This document shows positions 51,501 through 64,000 of a stretch of DNA of 64,000 nucleotides, piece by piece (position 1 is the first letter of the stretch; each line of letters starts with the position of its first letter). Below the pieces are notes generated by a model that was not told where the DNA came from, made no database searches, and saw only the letters and a list, made by a program, of their open reading frames with translations. Where the stretch lies: positions 62,001-126,000 of the forward strand of contig QPMI01000099.1 of the NCBI GenBank assembly GCA_004431415.1, written 5' to 3'. Source of the stretch: Cyanophora paradoxa. Lineage: Eukaryota > Glaucocystophyceae > Cyanophorales > Cyanophoraceae. The position numbers were made by a program, and so were the translations under genes.

Positions 51501-53132
51501 CCGGCTGTCGATCGCGACGCAGCAACGCCGGGAGCTCCGCCAATAATATTACAATTGCAAGTGCACTAAATGCAGGGTCGGCTGACGCTCTCACTTCCGA
51601 ACCCAAGCCACTTGAATGAAGAATCCGATCCGTGCAGCCGGCTGCTGATTGCGACACAGGGACGGCCGACGCTCCAACGATTTAAATATATTGCAACCAA
51701 ATGCAGAATCAGCTTCAGCTCTCAATTTCGAACATGAGCCCCTAGAATTAAGAATCCGATCCGCGCAGCCGGCCGTCGATCGCGACGCAGCAACGCCGGG
51801 AGCTCCGCCAATAATATTACAATTGCAAGTGCACTAAATGCAGGGTCGGCTGACGCTCTCACTTCCGAACCCAAGCCACTTGAATAAAGAATCCGATCCG
51901 TGCAGCCGGCTGCTGATTGCGACACAGGGACGGCCGACGCTCCAACGATTTATATTGCAACCGAAGTTGCACTATATGCAGGGTCGGCTGAAGCTTAAGA
52001 TCTCCACCCCCAACTCAAGCAACTGTAATTAAAGATTAGATCATTGCAGCCAGCCGCCGATCGCAAAGCGGGGACGCCGGGAGCTCCGTCGATTAATATT
52101 GCAATTGCATGTGCTCTAAATGCAGGGTCGTCTGAAGCTCTCATTTCTGAAGCAGATCTAGAGCCACAAGAGTTAAGAATCCGATCCGCGCAGCCGGCTG
52201 TCGATCGCGACATGGGGACACTGTGACAGCCGACGCCCCAACGAGTTATATTGCAATTGCAATTGCACTCAATACAGCGTTCGCTGAAGCTCTCATATCC
52301 GAACTCGAGCCACTAGAATAACGAATCCGATCCGCGCAGCCGGCCGCCGATCGCGACGCAGGGACGGCCGATGCCTGAACGATTTATATTGCAATTGCAT
52401 GTGCTCTAAATGCAAGGTCGGCTGAAGCTCTCACTTCTTAACCCAAGCCACTTGAATAAAGAATCCGATCCGTGCAGCCGGCCGTCGATCGCGACGTCGA
52501 CGCTGGCACAGCCGACGCTCCGACGATTGAAAAAACCATTGCAAGTACACTCAATGCCGAATCAGTTTAAGCTCTCAATTGCGAACACGAGCCCCTAGAA
52601 TAAAGAATCCGATCCGTGCAGCCGGCTGCTCATTGCGACACAGGGACGGCCGACGCTCCAACGATTTAAATATATTGCAGCTTGGCAACTGCAGTTGCAC
52701 AGAATGCAGGGTCGGCTGAAGCTTAAGATCTCCACCCCGAACTCCAGCAACTGTAATTAAAGATCATTGCAGCCGGCCGCCGATCGCAAAGCGGGGACGC
52801 CGGGAGCTCCGTCGATTAATATTGCGATTGCATGTGCTCTAAGTGCAGGTTTGGCCGAAGCTCTCATTTCTGAACCCGAGCCACAAGAGTTAAGAATCCG
52901 ATCCGCGCAGCCGGCTGTCGATCGCGACATGGGGACACTGTGACAGCCAACGCCCCAACGAGTTATATTGTAATTGCAATGGTTCTCAATACAGCGTTCG
53001 CTGAAGCTCTCATATCCGAACTCGAGCCACTAGAATAACGAATCCGATCCGCGCAGCCGGCCGCCGATCGCGACGCAGGGACGGCCGATGCTCGAACGAT
53101 TTATATTGCAATTGCATGTACATGTGCTCTAA
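48581..53132. repeat. 2,276-bp higher-order repeat, two adjacent copies
   Basis: 48,581-50,856 and 50,857-53,132 are near-identical, and a third copy starts at 56,200. Each contains the same order of unit sub-types, including the variants with GAATGAAGAATC and GAAGCAGATCTAGAGCC. Confidence 0.85.
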
Positions 53133-56100
53133 ATGCAAGGTCGGCTGAAGCTCTCACTTCTTAACCCAAGCCACTTGAATAAAGAATCCGATCCGTGCAG
53201 CCGGCCGTCGATCGCGACGTCGACGCTGGCACAGCCGACGCTCCGACGATTGATAAAATCATTGCAAGTACACTCAATGCCGAATCAGTTTAAGCTCTCA
53301 ATTTCGAACACGAGCCCCTAGAATTAAGAGATCGATCCGCGCAGCCGGCCGTCGATCGCGACGCAGCTGCAGCAACGCCGGGAGCTCCGCCAATAATATT
53401 ACAATTGCAAGTGCACTAAATGCAGGGTCGGCTGACGCTCTCACTTCCGAACCCAAGCCACTTGAATAAAGAATCCGATCCGTGCAGCCGGCTGCTGATT
53501 GCGACACAGGGACGGCCGACGCTCCAACGATTTAAAAATATTGCAGCTTGGCAACTGCAGTTGCACTGAATGCAGGGTCGGCTGAAGCTTAAGATCTCCA
53601 CCCCAACTCAAGCAACTGTAATTAAAGATTAGATCATTGCAGCCAGCCGCCGATCGCAAAGTGGGGACGCCGGGAGCTCCGTCGATTAATATTGCAATTG
53701 CATGTGCTCTAAGTGCAGGGTCGGCCGAAGCACTCATTTCTGAACCCGAGCCACAAGAGTTAAGAATCCGATCCGCGCAGCCGGCTGCCGATCGCGACAT
53801 GGGGACAGCAGACGCCCCAACGAGTTATATTGAAATTGCATGTGCTCTAAATGCAAGGCCGGCTGAAGCTCTCATTCCCGAACCCGAGCCACTATTATTT
53901 ATAATCCGATCCGCGCAGCCAACCGTCGATCGCGACGTCGATGCTGGCTGGCACAGCTGACGCTCCGACGATTGATTAAATCAATGCAAGTACACTCAAT
54001 GCCGAAGCGGCTGAAGCTCCCAATTTCGAACACGAGCCCCTTGAATTAAGAATCCGATCCGCGCAGCCGGCCGTAATCGCGACGCAGCAACGCCGGGAAC
54101 TCCGCCAATAATATTACGATTGCAAGTGCACTAAATGCAGGGTCGGCTGACGCTCTCACTTCCGAACCCAAGCCACTTGAATAAGGAATCCGATCCGTGC
54201 AGCCGGCTGCTGATTGCGACACAGGGACGGCCGACGCTCCAACGATTTAAATATATTGCAGCTTGGCAACTGCAGTTGCACTGGATGCAGGGTCGGCTGA
54301 AGCTTAAGATCTCCACCCCAGCTCAAGCAACTGTAATTAAAGATTAGATCATTGCAGCCAGCCGCCGATCGCAAAGCGGGGACGCCGGGAGCTCCGTCGA
54401 TTAATATTGCGATTGCATGTGCTCTAAGTGCAGGTTTGGCCGAAGCTCTCATTTCTGAACCCGAGCCACAAGAGGTAAGAACCCGAGCCACAAGAGTTAA
54501 GAATCCGATCCGCGCAGCCGGCTGTCGATCGCGACATGGGGACACTGTGACAGCCAACGCCCCAACGAGTTATATTGTAATTGCAATGGTTCTCAATACA
54601 GCGTTCGCTGAAGCTCTCATATCCGAACCCGAGCCACTAGAATAAAGAATCCGATCCGCGCAGCCGGCCGCCGATCGCGACGCAGGGACGGCCGATGCTC
54701 GAACGATTTATATTGCAATTGCATGTACATGTGCTCTTAATGCAAGGTCGGCTGAAGCTCTCACTTCTTAACCCAAGCCACTTGAAAAAAGAATCCGATC
54801 CGTGCAGCCGGCCGTCGATCGCGACGTCGACGCTGGCACAGCCGACGCTCCGACGATTGATAAAACCATTGCAAGAACACTCAATGCCGAATCCGTTTAA
54901 GCTCTCAATTTCGAACACGAGCCCCTAGAATTAAGAGATCGATCCGCGCAGCCGGCCGTCGATCGCGACGCAGCTGCAGCAACGCCGGGAGCTCCGCCAA
55001 TAATATTACGATTGCAAGTGCACTAAATGCAGGGTCGGCTGACGCTCTCACTTCCGAACCCAAGCCACGTGAATAGAGAATCCGATCCGATCCGTGCAGC
55101 CGGCTGCTGATTGCGACACAGGGATGGCCGACGCTCCAACGATTTAAATTGATTGCAACTTGGCAACTGCAGTTGCACAGAATGCTGGGTCGGCTGAAGC
55201 TTAAGATCTCCACCCAGCTCAAGCAACTGTAATTAAAGATTAGATCATTGCAGCCAGCCGCCGATCGCAAGGTGGGGACGCCAGGAGCTCCGACGATTAA
55301 TATTGCAATTGCATGTGCTTTAAATGCAGGGTCGGCCAAATGCAAGGCCGGCTGAAGCTCGCATTCCCGAACCCGAGCCACTATTATTTATAATCCGATC
55401 CGCGCAGCCAACCGTCGATCGCGACGTCGATGCTGGCACAGCTGACGCTCCGACGAATGATTAAATCAATGCAAGTACACTCAATGCCGAAGCGGCTGAA
55501 GCTCCCAATTTCGAACACGAGCCCCTTGAATTAAGAATCCGATCCGCGCAGCCGGCCGTCGATCGCGACGCAGCAACGCCGGGAGCTCCGCCAATAATAT
55601 TACGATTGCAAGTGCACTAAATGCAGGGTCGGCTGACGCTCTCACTTCCGAACCCAAGCCACTTGAATAAGGAATCCGATCCGTGCAGCCGGCTGTTGAT
55701 TGCTACACAGGGACGGCCGACGCTCCAACGATTTATATTGCAGCTTGGCAACTGCAGTTGCACAGAATGCTGGGTCGGCTGAAGCTTAAGATCTCCACCC
55801 CAGCTCAAGCAACTGTAATTAAAGATTAGATCATTGCAGCCAGCCGCCGATCGCAAAGCGGGGACGCCGGGAGCTCCGTCGATTAATATTGCGATTGCAT
55901 GTGCTCTAAGTGCAGGTTTGGCCGAAGCTCTCATTTCTGAACCCGAGCCACAAGAGTTAAGAATCCGATCCGCGCAGCCGGCTGTCGATCGCGACATGGG
56001 GACACTGTGACAGCCAACGCCCCAACGAGTTATATTGTAATTGCAATGGTTCTCAATACAGCGTTCGCTGAAGCTCTCATATCCGAACTCGAGCCACTAG

Positions 56101-59100
56101 AATAACGAATCCGATCCGCGCAGCCGGCCGCCGATCGCGACGCAGGGACGGCCGATGCTCGAACGATTTATATTGCAATTGCATGTACATGTGCTCTAAA
56201 TGCAAGGTCGGCTGAAGCTCTCACTTCTTAACCCAAGCCACTTGAATAAAGAATCCGATCCGTGCAGCCGGCCGTCGATCGCGACGTCGACGCTGGCACA
56301 GCCGACGCTCCGACGATTGATAAAATCATTGCAAGTACACTCAATGCCGAATCAGTTTAAGCTCTCAATTTCGAACACGAGCCCCTAGAATTAAGAGATC
56401 GATCCGCGCAGCCGGCCGTCGATCGCGACGCAGCTGCAGCAACGCCGGGAGCTCCGCCAATAATATTACAATTGCAAGTGCACTGAATGCAGGGTCGGCT
56501 GACGCTCTCACTTCCGAACCCAAGCCACTTGAATAAAGAATCCGATCCGTGCAGCCGGCTGCTGATTGCGACACAGGGACGGCCGACGCTCCAACGATTT
56601 AAATATATTGCAACTTGGCAACTGCAGTTGCACAGAATGCAGGGTCGGCTGAAGCTTAAGATCTCCACCCCGAACTCCAGCAGCTGTAATTAAAGATCAT
56701 TGCAGCCGGCCGCCGATCGCAAAGCGGGGACGCCGGGAGCTCCGTCGATTAATATTGCGATTGCATGTGCTCTAAGTGCAGGTTTGGCCGAAGCTCTCAT
56801 TTCTGAACCCGAGCCACAAGAGTTAAGAATCCGATCCGCGCAGCCGGCTGTCGATCGCGACGCAGCAACGCCGGGAGCTCCGCCAATAATATTACAATTG
56901 CAAGTGCACTAAATGCAGGGTCGGCTGACGCTCTCACTTCCGAACCCAAGCCACTTGAATGAAGAATCCGATCCGTGCAGCCGGCTGCTGATTGCGACAC
57001 AGGGACGGCCGACGCTCCAACGATTTAAATATATTGCAACCAAATGCAGAATCAGCTTCAGCTCTCAATTTCGAACATGAGCCCCTAGAATTAAGAATCC
57101 GATCCGCGCAGCCGGCCGTCGATCGCGACGCAGCAACGCCGGGAGCTCCGCCAATAATATTACAATTGCAAGTGCACTAAATGCAGGGTCGGCTGACGCT
57201 CTCACTTCCGAACCCAAGCCACTTGAATAAAGAATCCGATCCGTGCAGCCGGCTGCTGATTGCGACACAGGGACGGCCGACGCTCCAACGATTTATATTG
57301 CAACCGAAGTTGCACTATATGCAGGGTCGGCTGAAGCTTAAGATCTCCACCCCCAACTCAAGCAACTGTAATTAAAGATTAGATCATTGCAGCCAGCCGC
57401 CGATCGCAAAGCGGGGACGCCGGGAGCTCCGTCGATTAATATTGCAATTGCATGTGCTCTAAATGCAGGGTCGTCTGAAGCTCTCATTTCTGAAGCAGAT
57501 CTAGAGCCACAAGAGTTAAGAATCCGATCCGCGCAGCCGGCTGTCGATCGCGACATGGGGACACTGTGACAGCCGACGCCCCAACGAGTTATATTGCAAT
57601 TGCAATTGCACTCAATACAGCGTTCGCTGAAGCTCTCATATCCGAACTCGAGCCACTAGAATAACGAATCCGATCCGCGCAGCCGGCCGCCGATCGCGAC
57701 GCAGGGACGGCCGATGCCTGAACGATTTATATTGCAATTGCATGTGCTCTAAATGCAAGGTCGGCTGAAGCTCTCACTTCTTAACCCAAGCCACTTGAAT
57801 AAAGAATCCGATCCGTGCAGCCGGCCGTCGATCGCGACGTCGACGCTGGCACAGCCGACGCTCCGACGATTGAAAAAACCATTGCAAGTACACTCAATGC
57901 CGAATCAGTTTAAGCTCTCAATTGCGAACACGAGCCCCTAGAATAAAGAATCCGATCCGTGCAGCCGGCTGCTCATTGCGACACAGGGACGGCCGACGCT
58001 CCAACGATTTAAATATATTGCAGCTTGGCAACTGCAGTTGCACAGAATGCAGGGTCGGCTGAAGCTTAAGATCTCCACCCCGAACTCCAGCAACTGTAAT
58101 TAAAGATCATTGCAGCCGGCCGCCGATCGCAAAGCGGGGACGCCGGGAGCTCCGTCGATTAATATTGCGATTGCATGTGCTCTAAGTGCAGGTTTGGCCG
58201 AAGCTCTCATTTCTGAACCCGAGCCACAAGAGTTAAGAATCCGATCCGCGCAGCCGGCTGTCGATCGCGACATGGGGACACTGTGACAGCCAACGCCCCA
58301 ACGAGTTATATTGTAATTGCAATGGTTCTCAATACAGCGTTCGCTGAAGCTCTCATATCCGAACTCGAGCCACTAGAATAACGAATCCGATCCGCGCAGC
58401 CGGCCGCCGATCGCGACGCAGGGACGGCCGATGCTCGAACGATTTATATTGCAATTGCATGTACATGTGCTCTAAATGCAAGGTCGGCTGAAGCTCTCAC
58501 TTCTTAACCCAAGCCACTTGAATAAAGAATCCGATCCGTGCAGCCGGCCGTCGATCGCGACGTCGACGCTGGCACAGCCGACGCTCCGACGATTGATAAA
58601 ATCATTGCAAGTACACTCAATGCCGAATCAGTTTAAGCTCTCAATTTCGAACACGAGCCCCTAGAATTAAGAGATCGATCCGCGCAGCCGGCCGTCGATC
58701 GCGACGCAGCTGCAGCAACGCCGGGAGCTCCGCCAATAATATTACAATTGCAAGTGCACTAAATGCAGGGTCGGCTGACGCTCTCACTTCCGAACCCAAG
58801 CCACTTGAATAAAGAATCCGATCCGTGCAGCCGGCTGCTGATTGCGACACAGGGACGGCCGACGCTCCAACGATTTAAAAATATTGCAGCTTGGCAACTG
58901 CAGTTGCACTGAATGCAGGGTCGGCTGAAGCTTAAGATCTCCACCCCCAACTCAAGCAACTGTAATTAAAGATTAGATCATTGCAGCCAGCCGCCGATCG
59001 CAAAGTGGGGACGCCGGGAGCTCCGTCGATTAATATTGCAATTGCATGTGCTCTAAGTGCAGGGTCGGCCGAAGCACTCATTTCTGAACCCGAGCCACAA

Positions 59101-61214
59101 GAGTTAAGAATCCGATCCGCGCAGCCGGCTGCCGATCGCGACATGGGGACAGCAGACGCCCCAACGAGTTATATTGAAATTGCATGTGCTCTAAATGCAA
59201 GGCCGGCTGAAGCTCTCATTCCCGAACCCGAGCCACTATTATTTATAATCCGATCCGCGCAGCCAACCGTCGATCGCGACGTCGATGCTGGCTGGCACAG
59301 CTGACGCTCCGACGATTGATTAAATCAATGCAAGTACACTCAATGCCGAAGCGGCTGAAGCTCCCAATTTCGAACACGAGCCCCTTGAATTAAGAATCCG
59401 ATCCGCGCAGCCGGCCGTAATCGCGACGCAGCAACGCCGGGAACTCCGCCAATAATATTACGATTGCAAGTGCACTAAATGCAGGGTCGGCTGACGCTCT
59501 CACTTCCGAACCCAAGCCACTTGAATAAGGAATCCGATCCGTGCAGCCGGCTGCTGATTGCGACACAGGGACGGCCGACGCTCCAACGATTTAAATATAT
59601 TGCAGCTTGGCAACTGCAGTTGCACTGGATGCAGGGTCGGCTGAAGCTTAAGATCTCCACCCCAGCTCAAGCAACTGTAATTAAAGATTAGATCATTGCA
59701 GCCAGCCGCCGATCGCAAAGCGGGGACGCCGGGAGCTCCGTCGATTAATATTGCGATTGCATGTGCTCTAAGTGCAGGTTTGGCCGAAGCTCTCATTTCT
59801 GAACCCGAGCCACAAGAGGTAAGAACCCGAGCCACAAGAGTTAAGAATCCGATCCGCGCAGCCGGCTGTCGATCGCGACATGGGGACACTGTGACAGCCA
59901 ACGCCCCAACGAGTTATATTGTAATTGCAATGGTTCTCAATACAGCGTTCGCTGAAGCTCTCATATCCGAACCCGAGCCACTAGAATAAAGAATCCGATC
60001 CGCGCAGCCGGCCGCCGATCGCGACGCAGGGACGGCCGATGCTCGAACGATTTATATTGCAATTGCATGTACATGTGCTCTTAATGCAAGGTCGGCTGAA
60101 GCTCTCACTTCTTAACCCAAGCCACTTGAAAAAAGAATCCGATCCGTGCAGCCGGCCGTCGATCGCGACGTCGACGCTGGCACAGCCGACGCTCCGACGA
60201 TTGATAAAACCATTGCAAGAACACTCAATGCCGAATCCGTTTAAGCTCTCAATTTCGAACACGAGCCCCTAGAATTAAGAGATCGATCCGCGCAGCCGGC
60301 CGTCGATCGCGACGCAGCTGCAGCAACGCCGGGAGCTCCGCCAATAATATTACGATTGCAAGTGCACTAAATGCAGGGTCGGCTGACGCTCTCACTTCCG
60401 AACCCAAGCCACGTGAATAGAGAATCCGATCCGATCCGTGCAGCCGGCTGCTGATTGCGACACAGGGATGGCCGACGCTCCAACGATTTAAATTGATTGC
60501 AACTTGGCAACTGCAGTTGCACAGAATGCTGGGTCGGCTGAAGCTTAAGATCTCCACCCCAGCTCAAGCAACTGTAATTAAAGATTAGATCATTGCAGCC
60601 AGCCGCCGATCGCAAGGTGGGGACGCCAGGAGCTCCGACGATTAATATTGCAATTGCATGTGCTTTAAATGCAGGGTCGGCCAAATGCAAGGCCGGCTGA
60701 AGCTCGCATTCCCGAACCCGAGCCACTATTATTTATAATCCGATCCGCGCAGCCAACCGTCGATCGCGACGTCGATGCTGGCACAGCTGACGCTCCGACG
60801 AATGATTAAATCAATGCAAGTACACTCAATGCCGAAGCGGCTGAAGCTCCCAATTTCGAACACGAGCCCCTTGAATTAAGAATCCGATCCGCGCAGCCGG
60901 CCGTCGATCGCGACGCAGCAACGCCGGGAGCTCCGCCAATAATATTACGATTGCAAGTGCACTAAATGCAGGGTCGGCTGACGCTCTCACTTCCGAACCC
61001 AAGCCACTTGAATAAGGAATCCGATCCGTGCAGCCGGCTGTTGATTGCTACACAGGGACGGCCGACGCTCCAACGATTTATATTGCAGCTTGGCAACTGC
61101 AGTTGCACAGAATGCTGGGTCGGCTGAAGCTTAAGATCTCCACCCCAGCTCAAGCAACTGTAATTAAAGATTAGATCATTGCAGCCAGCCGCCGATCGCA
61201 AAGCGGGGACGCCG
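50857..61214. repeat. 5,344-bp higher-order repeat, two copies
   Basis: 50,857 to about 55,870 reappears at 56,200 to about 61,214 at an offset of 5,343-5,344 bp. Differences are very few, for example one extra C at 58,947 and one at 60,559. After 61,214 the pattern changes to a 430-bp (three-unit) tandem at about 61,228-62,090. Confidence 0.85.
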
Positions 61215-63456
61215 GGAGCTCCGACGATTAGTATAACAATTGCATGTGCTTAAAATGCAGGGTCAGCCGAAGCTCGCATTCCCAAACCCGAGCCACAAGA
61301 GTTAAGAATCCGATCCGCGCAGGCGGTCGTCGATCGCGACGCAGCAACGCCGGGAGCTCCGCCAATAATATTACGATTGCAAGTGCACTAAATGCAGGGT
61401 CGGCTGACGCTCTCACTTCCGAACCCAAGCCACTTGAATAAGGAATCCGATCCGTGCAGCCGGCTGCTGATTGCGACACAGGGACGGCCGACGCTCCAAC
61501 GATTTAAATATATTGCAGCTTGGCAACTGCAGTTGCACAGAATGCAGGGTCGGCTGAAGCTTAAGATCTCCACCCCAGCTCAAGCAACTGTAATTAAAGA
61601 TTAGATCATTGCAGCCAGCCGCCGATCGCAAAGCGGGGACGCCGGGAGCTCCGACGATTAGTATAACAATTGCATGTGCTTAAAATGCAGGGTCAGCCGA
61701 AGCTCGCATTCCCAAACCCGAGCCACAAGAGTTAAGAATCCGATCCGCGCAGGCGGTCGTCGATCGCGACGCAGCAACGCCGGGAGCTCCGCCAATAATA
61801 TTACGATTGCAAGTGCACTAAATGCAGGGTCGGCTGACGCTCTCACTTCCGAACCCAAGCCACTTGAATAAGGAATCCGATCCGTGCAGCCGGCTGCTGA
61901 TTGCGACACAGGGACGGCCGACGCTCCAACGATTTAAATATATTGCAGCTTGGCAACTGCAGTTGCACAGAATGCAGGGTCGGCTGAAGCTTAAGATCTC
62001 CACCCCAGCTCAAGCAACTGTAATTAAAGATTAGATCATTGCAGCCAGCCGCCGATCGCAAAGTGGGGACGCCAGGAGCTCCGACGATTAATATTGCAAT
62101 TGCATGTGCTTTACACGCAGGGTCGGCCGAAGCACGCATTTCTGAACCCGAGCCACAAGAGTTAAGAATCCGATCCGCGCAGCCGACCGCCGATCGCAAC
62201 ATGGGGACAGCAGACACCCCAACGACTTATATTGCAATTGCATGTGCTCTAAATGCAAGGCCGGCTGAAGCTCTCATTCTCGAACCCGAGCCACTATTAT
62301 TTATAATCCGATCCGCGCAGCCAACCGTCGATCGCGACGTCGATGCTGGCACAGCTGACGCTCCGACGATTGATTAAATCATTGCAAGTACACTCAATGC
62401 CGAAGCGGCTGAAGCTCCCAATTACGAACACGAGCCCCTAGAATTAAGAGATCGATCCACGCAGCCGGCCGTCGATCGCGACGCAGCAACGCCGGGAGCT
62501 CCGCCAATAATATTACGATTGCAAGTGCACTAAATGCAGGGTCGGCTGACGCTCTCACTTCCGAACCCAAGCCACTTGAATAAGGAATCCGATCCGTGCA
62601 GCCGGCTGCTGATTGCGACACAGGGACGGCCGACGCTCCAACGATTTAAATATATTGCAGCTTGGCAACTGCAGTTGCACAGAATGCAGGGTCGGCTGAA
62701 GCTTAAGATCTCCACCCCAGCTCAAGCAACTGTAATTAAAGATTAGATCATTGCAGCCAGCCGCCGATCGCAAAGTGGGGACGCCAGGAGCTCCGACGAT
62801 TAATATTGCAATTGCATGTGCTTTAAATGCAGGGTCAGCCGAAGCTCGCATTCCCGAACCCGAGCCACAAGAGTTAAGAATCCGATCCGCGCAGCCGGTC
62901 GTCGATCGCGACGCATCAACGCCGGGAGCTCCGCCAATAATATTACGATTGCAAGTGCACTAAATGCAGGGTCGGCTGACGCTCTCACTTCCGAACCCAA
63001 GCCACTTGTATAAGGAATCCGATCCGTGCAGCCGGCTGCTGATTGCGACACAGGGACGGACGACGCTCCAACGATTTAAATATATTGCAGCTTGGCAACT
63101 GCAGTTGCACTGAATGTAGGGTCGGCTGAAGCTTAAGATCTCCACCCCCAACTCAAGCAACTGTAATTAAAGATTAGATCATTGCAGCCAGCCGCCGATC
63201 GCAAAGTGGGGACGCCAGGAGCTCCGACGATTAATATTGCAATTGCATGTGCTTTAAATGCAGGGTCAGCCGAAGCTCGCATTCCCGAACCCGAGCCACT
63301 ATTTTGTAGAATACGATCCGCGCAGCCGGCCGCCGATCGCGACGCAGGGACGGCCGATGCTCGAACGATTTATAATGCAATTGCATGTACATGTGCTCTT
63401 AATGCAAGGTCGGCTGAAGCTCTCATTCCCGAACCCGAGCCACTATTATTAAGAAT

Positions 63457-64000
63457 GGGAGACGGGGTGTACCCCGAAAAAAAGGGGCCTTCTGAAAACG
63501 TCTTTCCTGATCGTGCAAAAGCGCGGCGGGACCAGCGGCTAGCGTAGAAGCATTCGGTAGCCCCTGGCGCGCCCGGCGGTATCGACATCAACGGAATTCC
63601 GGAGATGAAGGTATGCCGGCCGTCCTCTCGCGTTTCGCTCTAAATTCGGACCTTTCGCCACCAAATCCATGGAATAGAAGTTGTTCTCAGTCAGGGGAAG
63701 CCCTCTGTCGCGCGCCATGTTCCCGAAATTTGAATAGCTCCCGTGCCCCCGCTGCCTGCGCAAGCTCCCTCGCGGCGGTGTGCACATGCCCAGATCCTCT
63801 AAAACATAGACTTAGATCCCCCTCCGCCGCCGCGCACGTCCGTTCGGCCCGCCGGGAATTCGCTTGTTGCTCGCTGGCCCGCCGGGCGCCCACGGAATTT
63901 GATCTCCGACTTTCGAGTCGTGATTCGGAATGTCTCTTCGCCGATCGAGCTTTTCCCGGCCCCGGGTCAAGCTCCGGCGACTCAGTCGTGCCCGCAGTGC
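63457..64000 (+). mobile_element. Second copy of the LINE family, 5' end (continues past window)
   Basis: From GTGTACCCC at 63,467 the sequence matches the reverse complement of 37,093 down to about 36,540 with scattered substitutions. The satellite unit is cut off at AAGAAT (63,456), so the LINE inserted into the array. Confidence 0.8.
63613..64000 (+). CDS. LINE ORF1-like frame, second copy (partial)
   Basis: Starts MPAVLSRFALNSDLSPPNP and stays open to the window edge. It is collinear with the 302-residue frame at 36,039-36,947 and differs in about a tenth of residues. Most differences change the amino acid, so there is no sign of protein-level constraint between these two copies. Confidence 0.4.
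   Translation, partial: MPAVLSRFALNSDLSPPNPWNRSCSQSGEALCRAPCSRNLNSSRAPAACASSLAAVCTCPDPLKHRLRSPSAAAHVRSARREFACCSLARRAPTEFDLRLSSRDSECLFADRAFPGPGSSSGDSVVPAV

Larger units (their letters stand above)
45930..63456. repeat. Satellite array of about 140-bp units (17.5 kb)
   Basis: About 125 units each contain GAATCCGATCCGYGCAGCCG, a GATCGCGAC word, an AT-rich TTATATTGCAATTGCA core, CTAAATGCAGGGTCGGCTGA and CCGAACCCRAGCCAC. Spacings of the GATYGCGAC word measured at 53.35-54.07 kb are 139, 156, 140, 140 and 145 bp. Several sub-types alternate. Both strands show 46-residue periodic open frames, for example plus-strand RIRSAQPAVDRD...AEALISEPEP, but TAA at the unit boundary and non-multiple-of-three units break them. 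Confidence 0.9.

Noticed and set aside
45930-63456. CRISPR-like regular repeat spacing
   Set aside because: The whole 140-bp unit is repeated with no unique spacers, so this is a satellite, not a CRISPR array.

Overview
The window comes from a eukaryotic nuclear genome, probably a microalga or other protist. Several host genes have short GT-AG introns (about 60-130 bp), the host DNA is GC-rich, and non-LTR retrotransposon, DNA-virus-like and satellite repeats are all present. The species cannot be named from sequence alone. No rRNA gene, convincing tRNA gene or CRISPR array is visible.

Layout. (1) 1-11,357, minus strand: a multi-exon gene for a large secreted protein with a signal peptide, two CUB-like domains and a long run of IPT/TIG-like repeats. 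Each repeat is encoded by one 132-bp and one 330-bp exon, both phase 0. The array has a 5,898-bp higher-order duplication and carries in-frame lesions. (2) 11,360-18,970: mostly non-coding DNA rich in short palindromes, with two foldback (MITE-like) elements and long C/G homopolymers. It also holds the C-terminal exons of a Pcf11-like mRNA 3'-end processing factor (about 16.6-17.4 kb, minus). (3) 18,968-20,387: inverted repeat blocks and a foldback. (4) 20,388-37,093, minus: a degenerate non-LTR retrotransposon (ORF1, then endonuclease-RT ORF2). It is split inside its endonuclease domain by (5) an 11,385-bp Polinton/Maverick-like viral element at 24,038-35,422. This element has perfect 175-bp terminal inverted repeats and a 6-bp target-site duplication (GGAGGT).

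The viral element is AT-rich, apparently intronless and intact. It encodes a packaging ATPase, a double-jelly-roll-type major capsid protein, a penton-like minor capsid protein, a protein-primed family B DNA polymerase, an rve integrase, a tandem DUF5710-like protein and two unknown proteins. Together these cover genome replication, chromosomal integration and capsid building. No adenain-like maturation protease was recognised.

(6) 37,983-42,169, minus: a second multi-exon surface gene with signal peptide, beta-rich segments, a Ser/Thr/Gly-rich stalk, one transmembrane helix and a short tail. (7) 42,170-45,930: non-coding DNA with small repeats, a poly-G run and a tRNA-like relic. (8) About 45,930-63,456: a satellite of roughly 140-bp units organised into 2,276-bp and 5,344-bp higher-order repeats. 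(9) 63,457-64,000, plus: the 5' end of a second copy of the same retrotransposon family, inserted into the satellite and running off the window.
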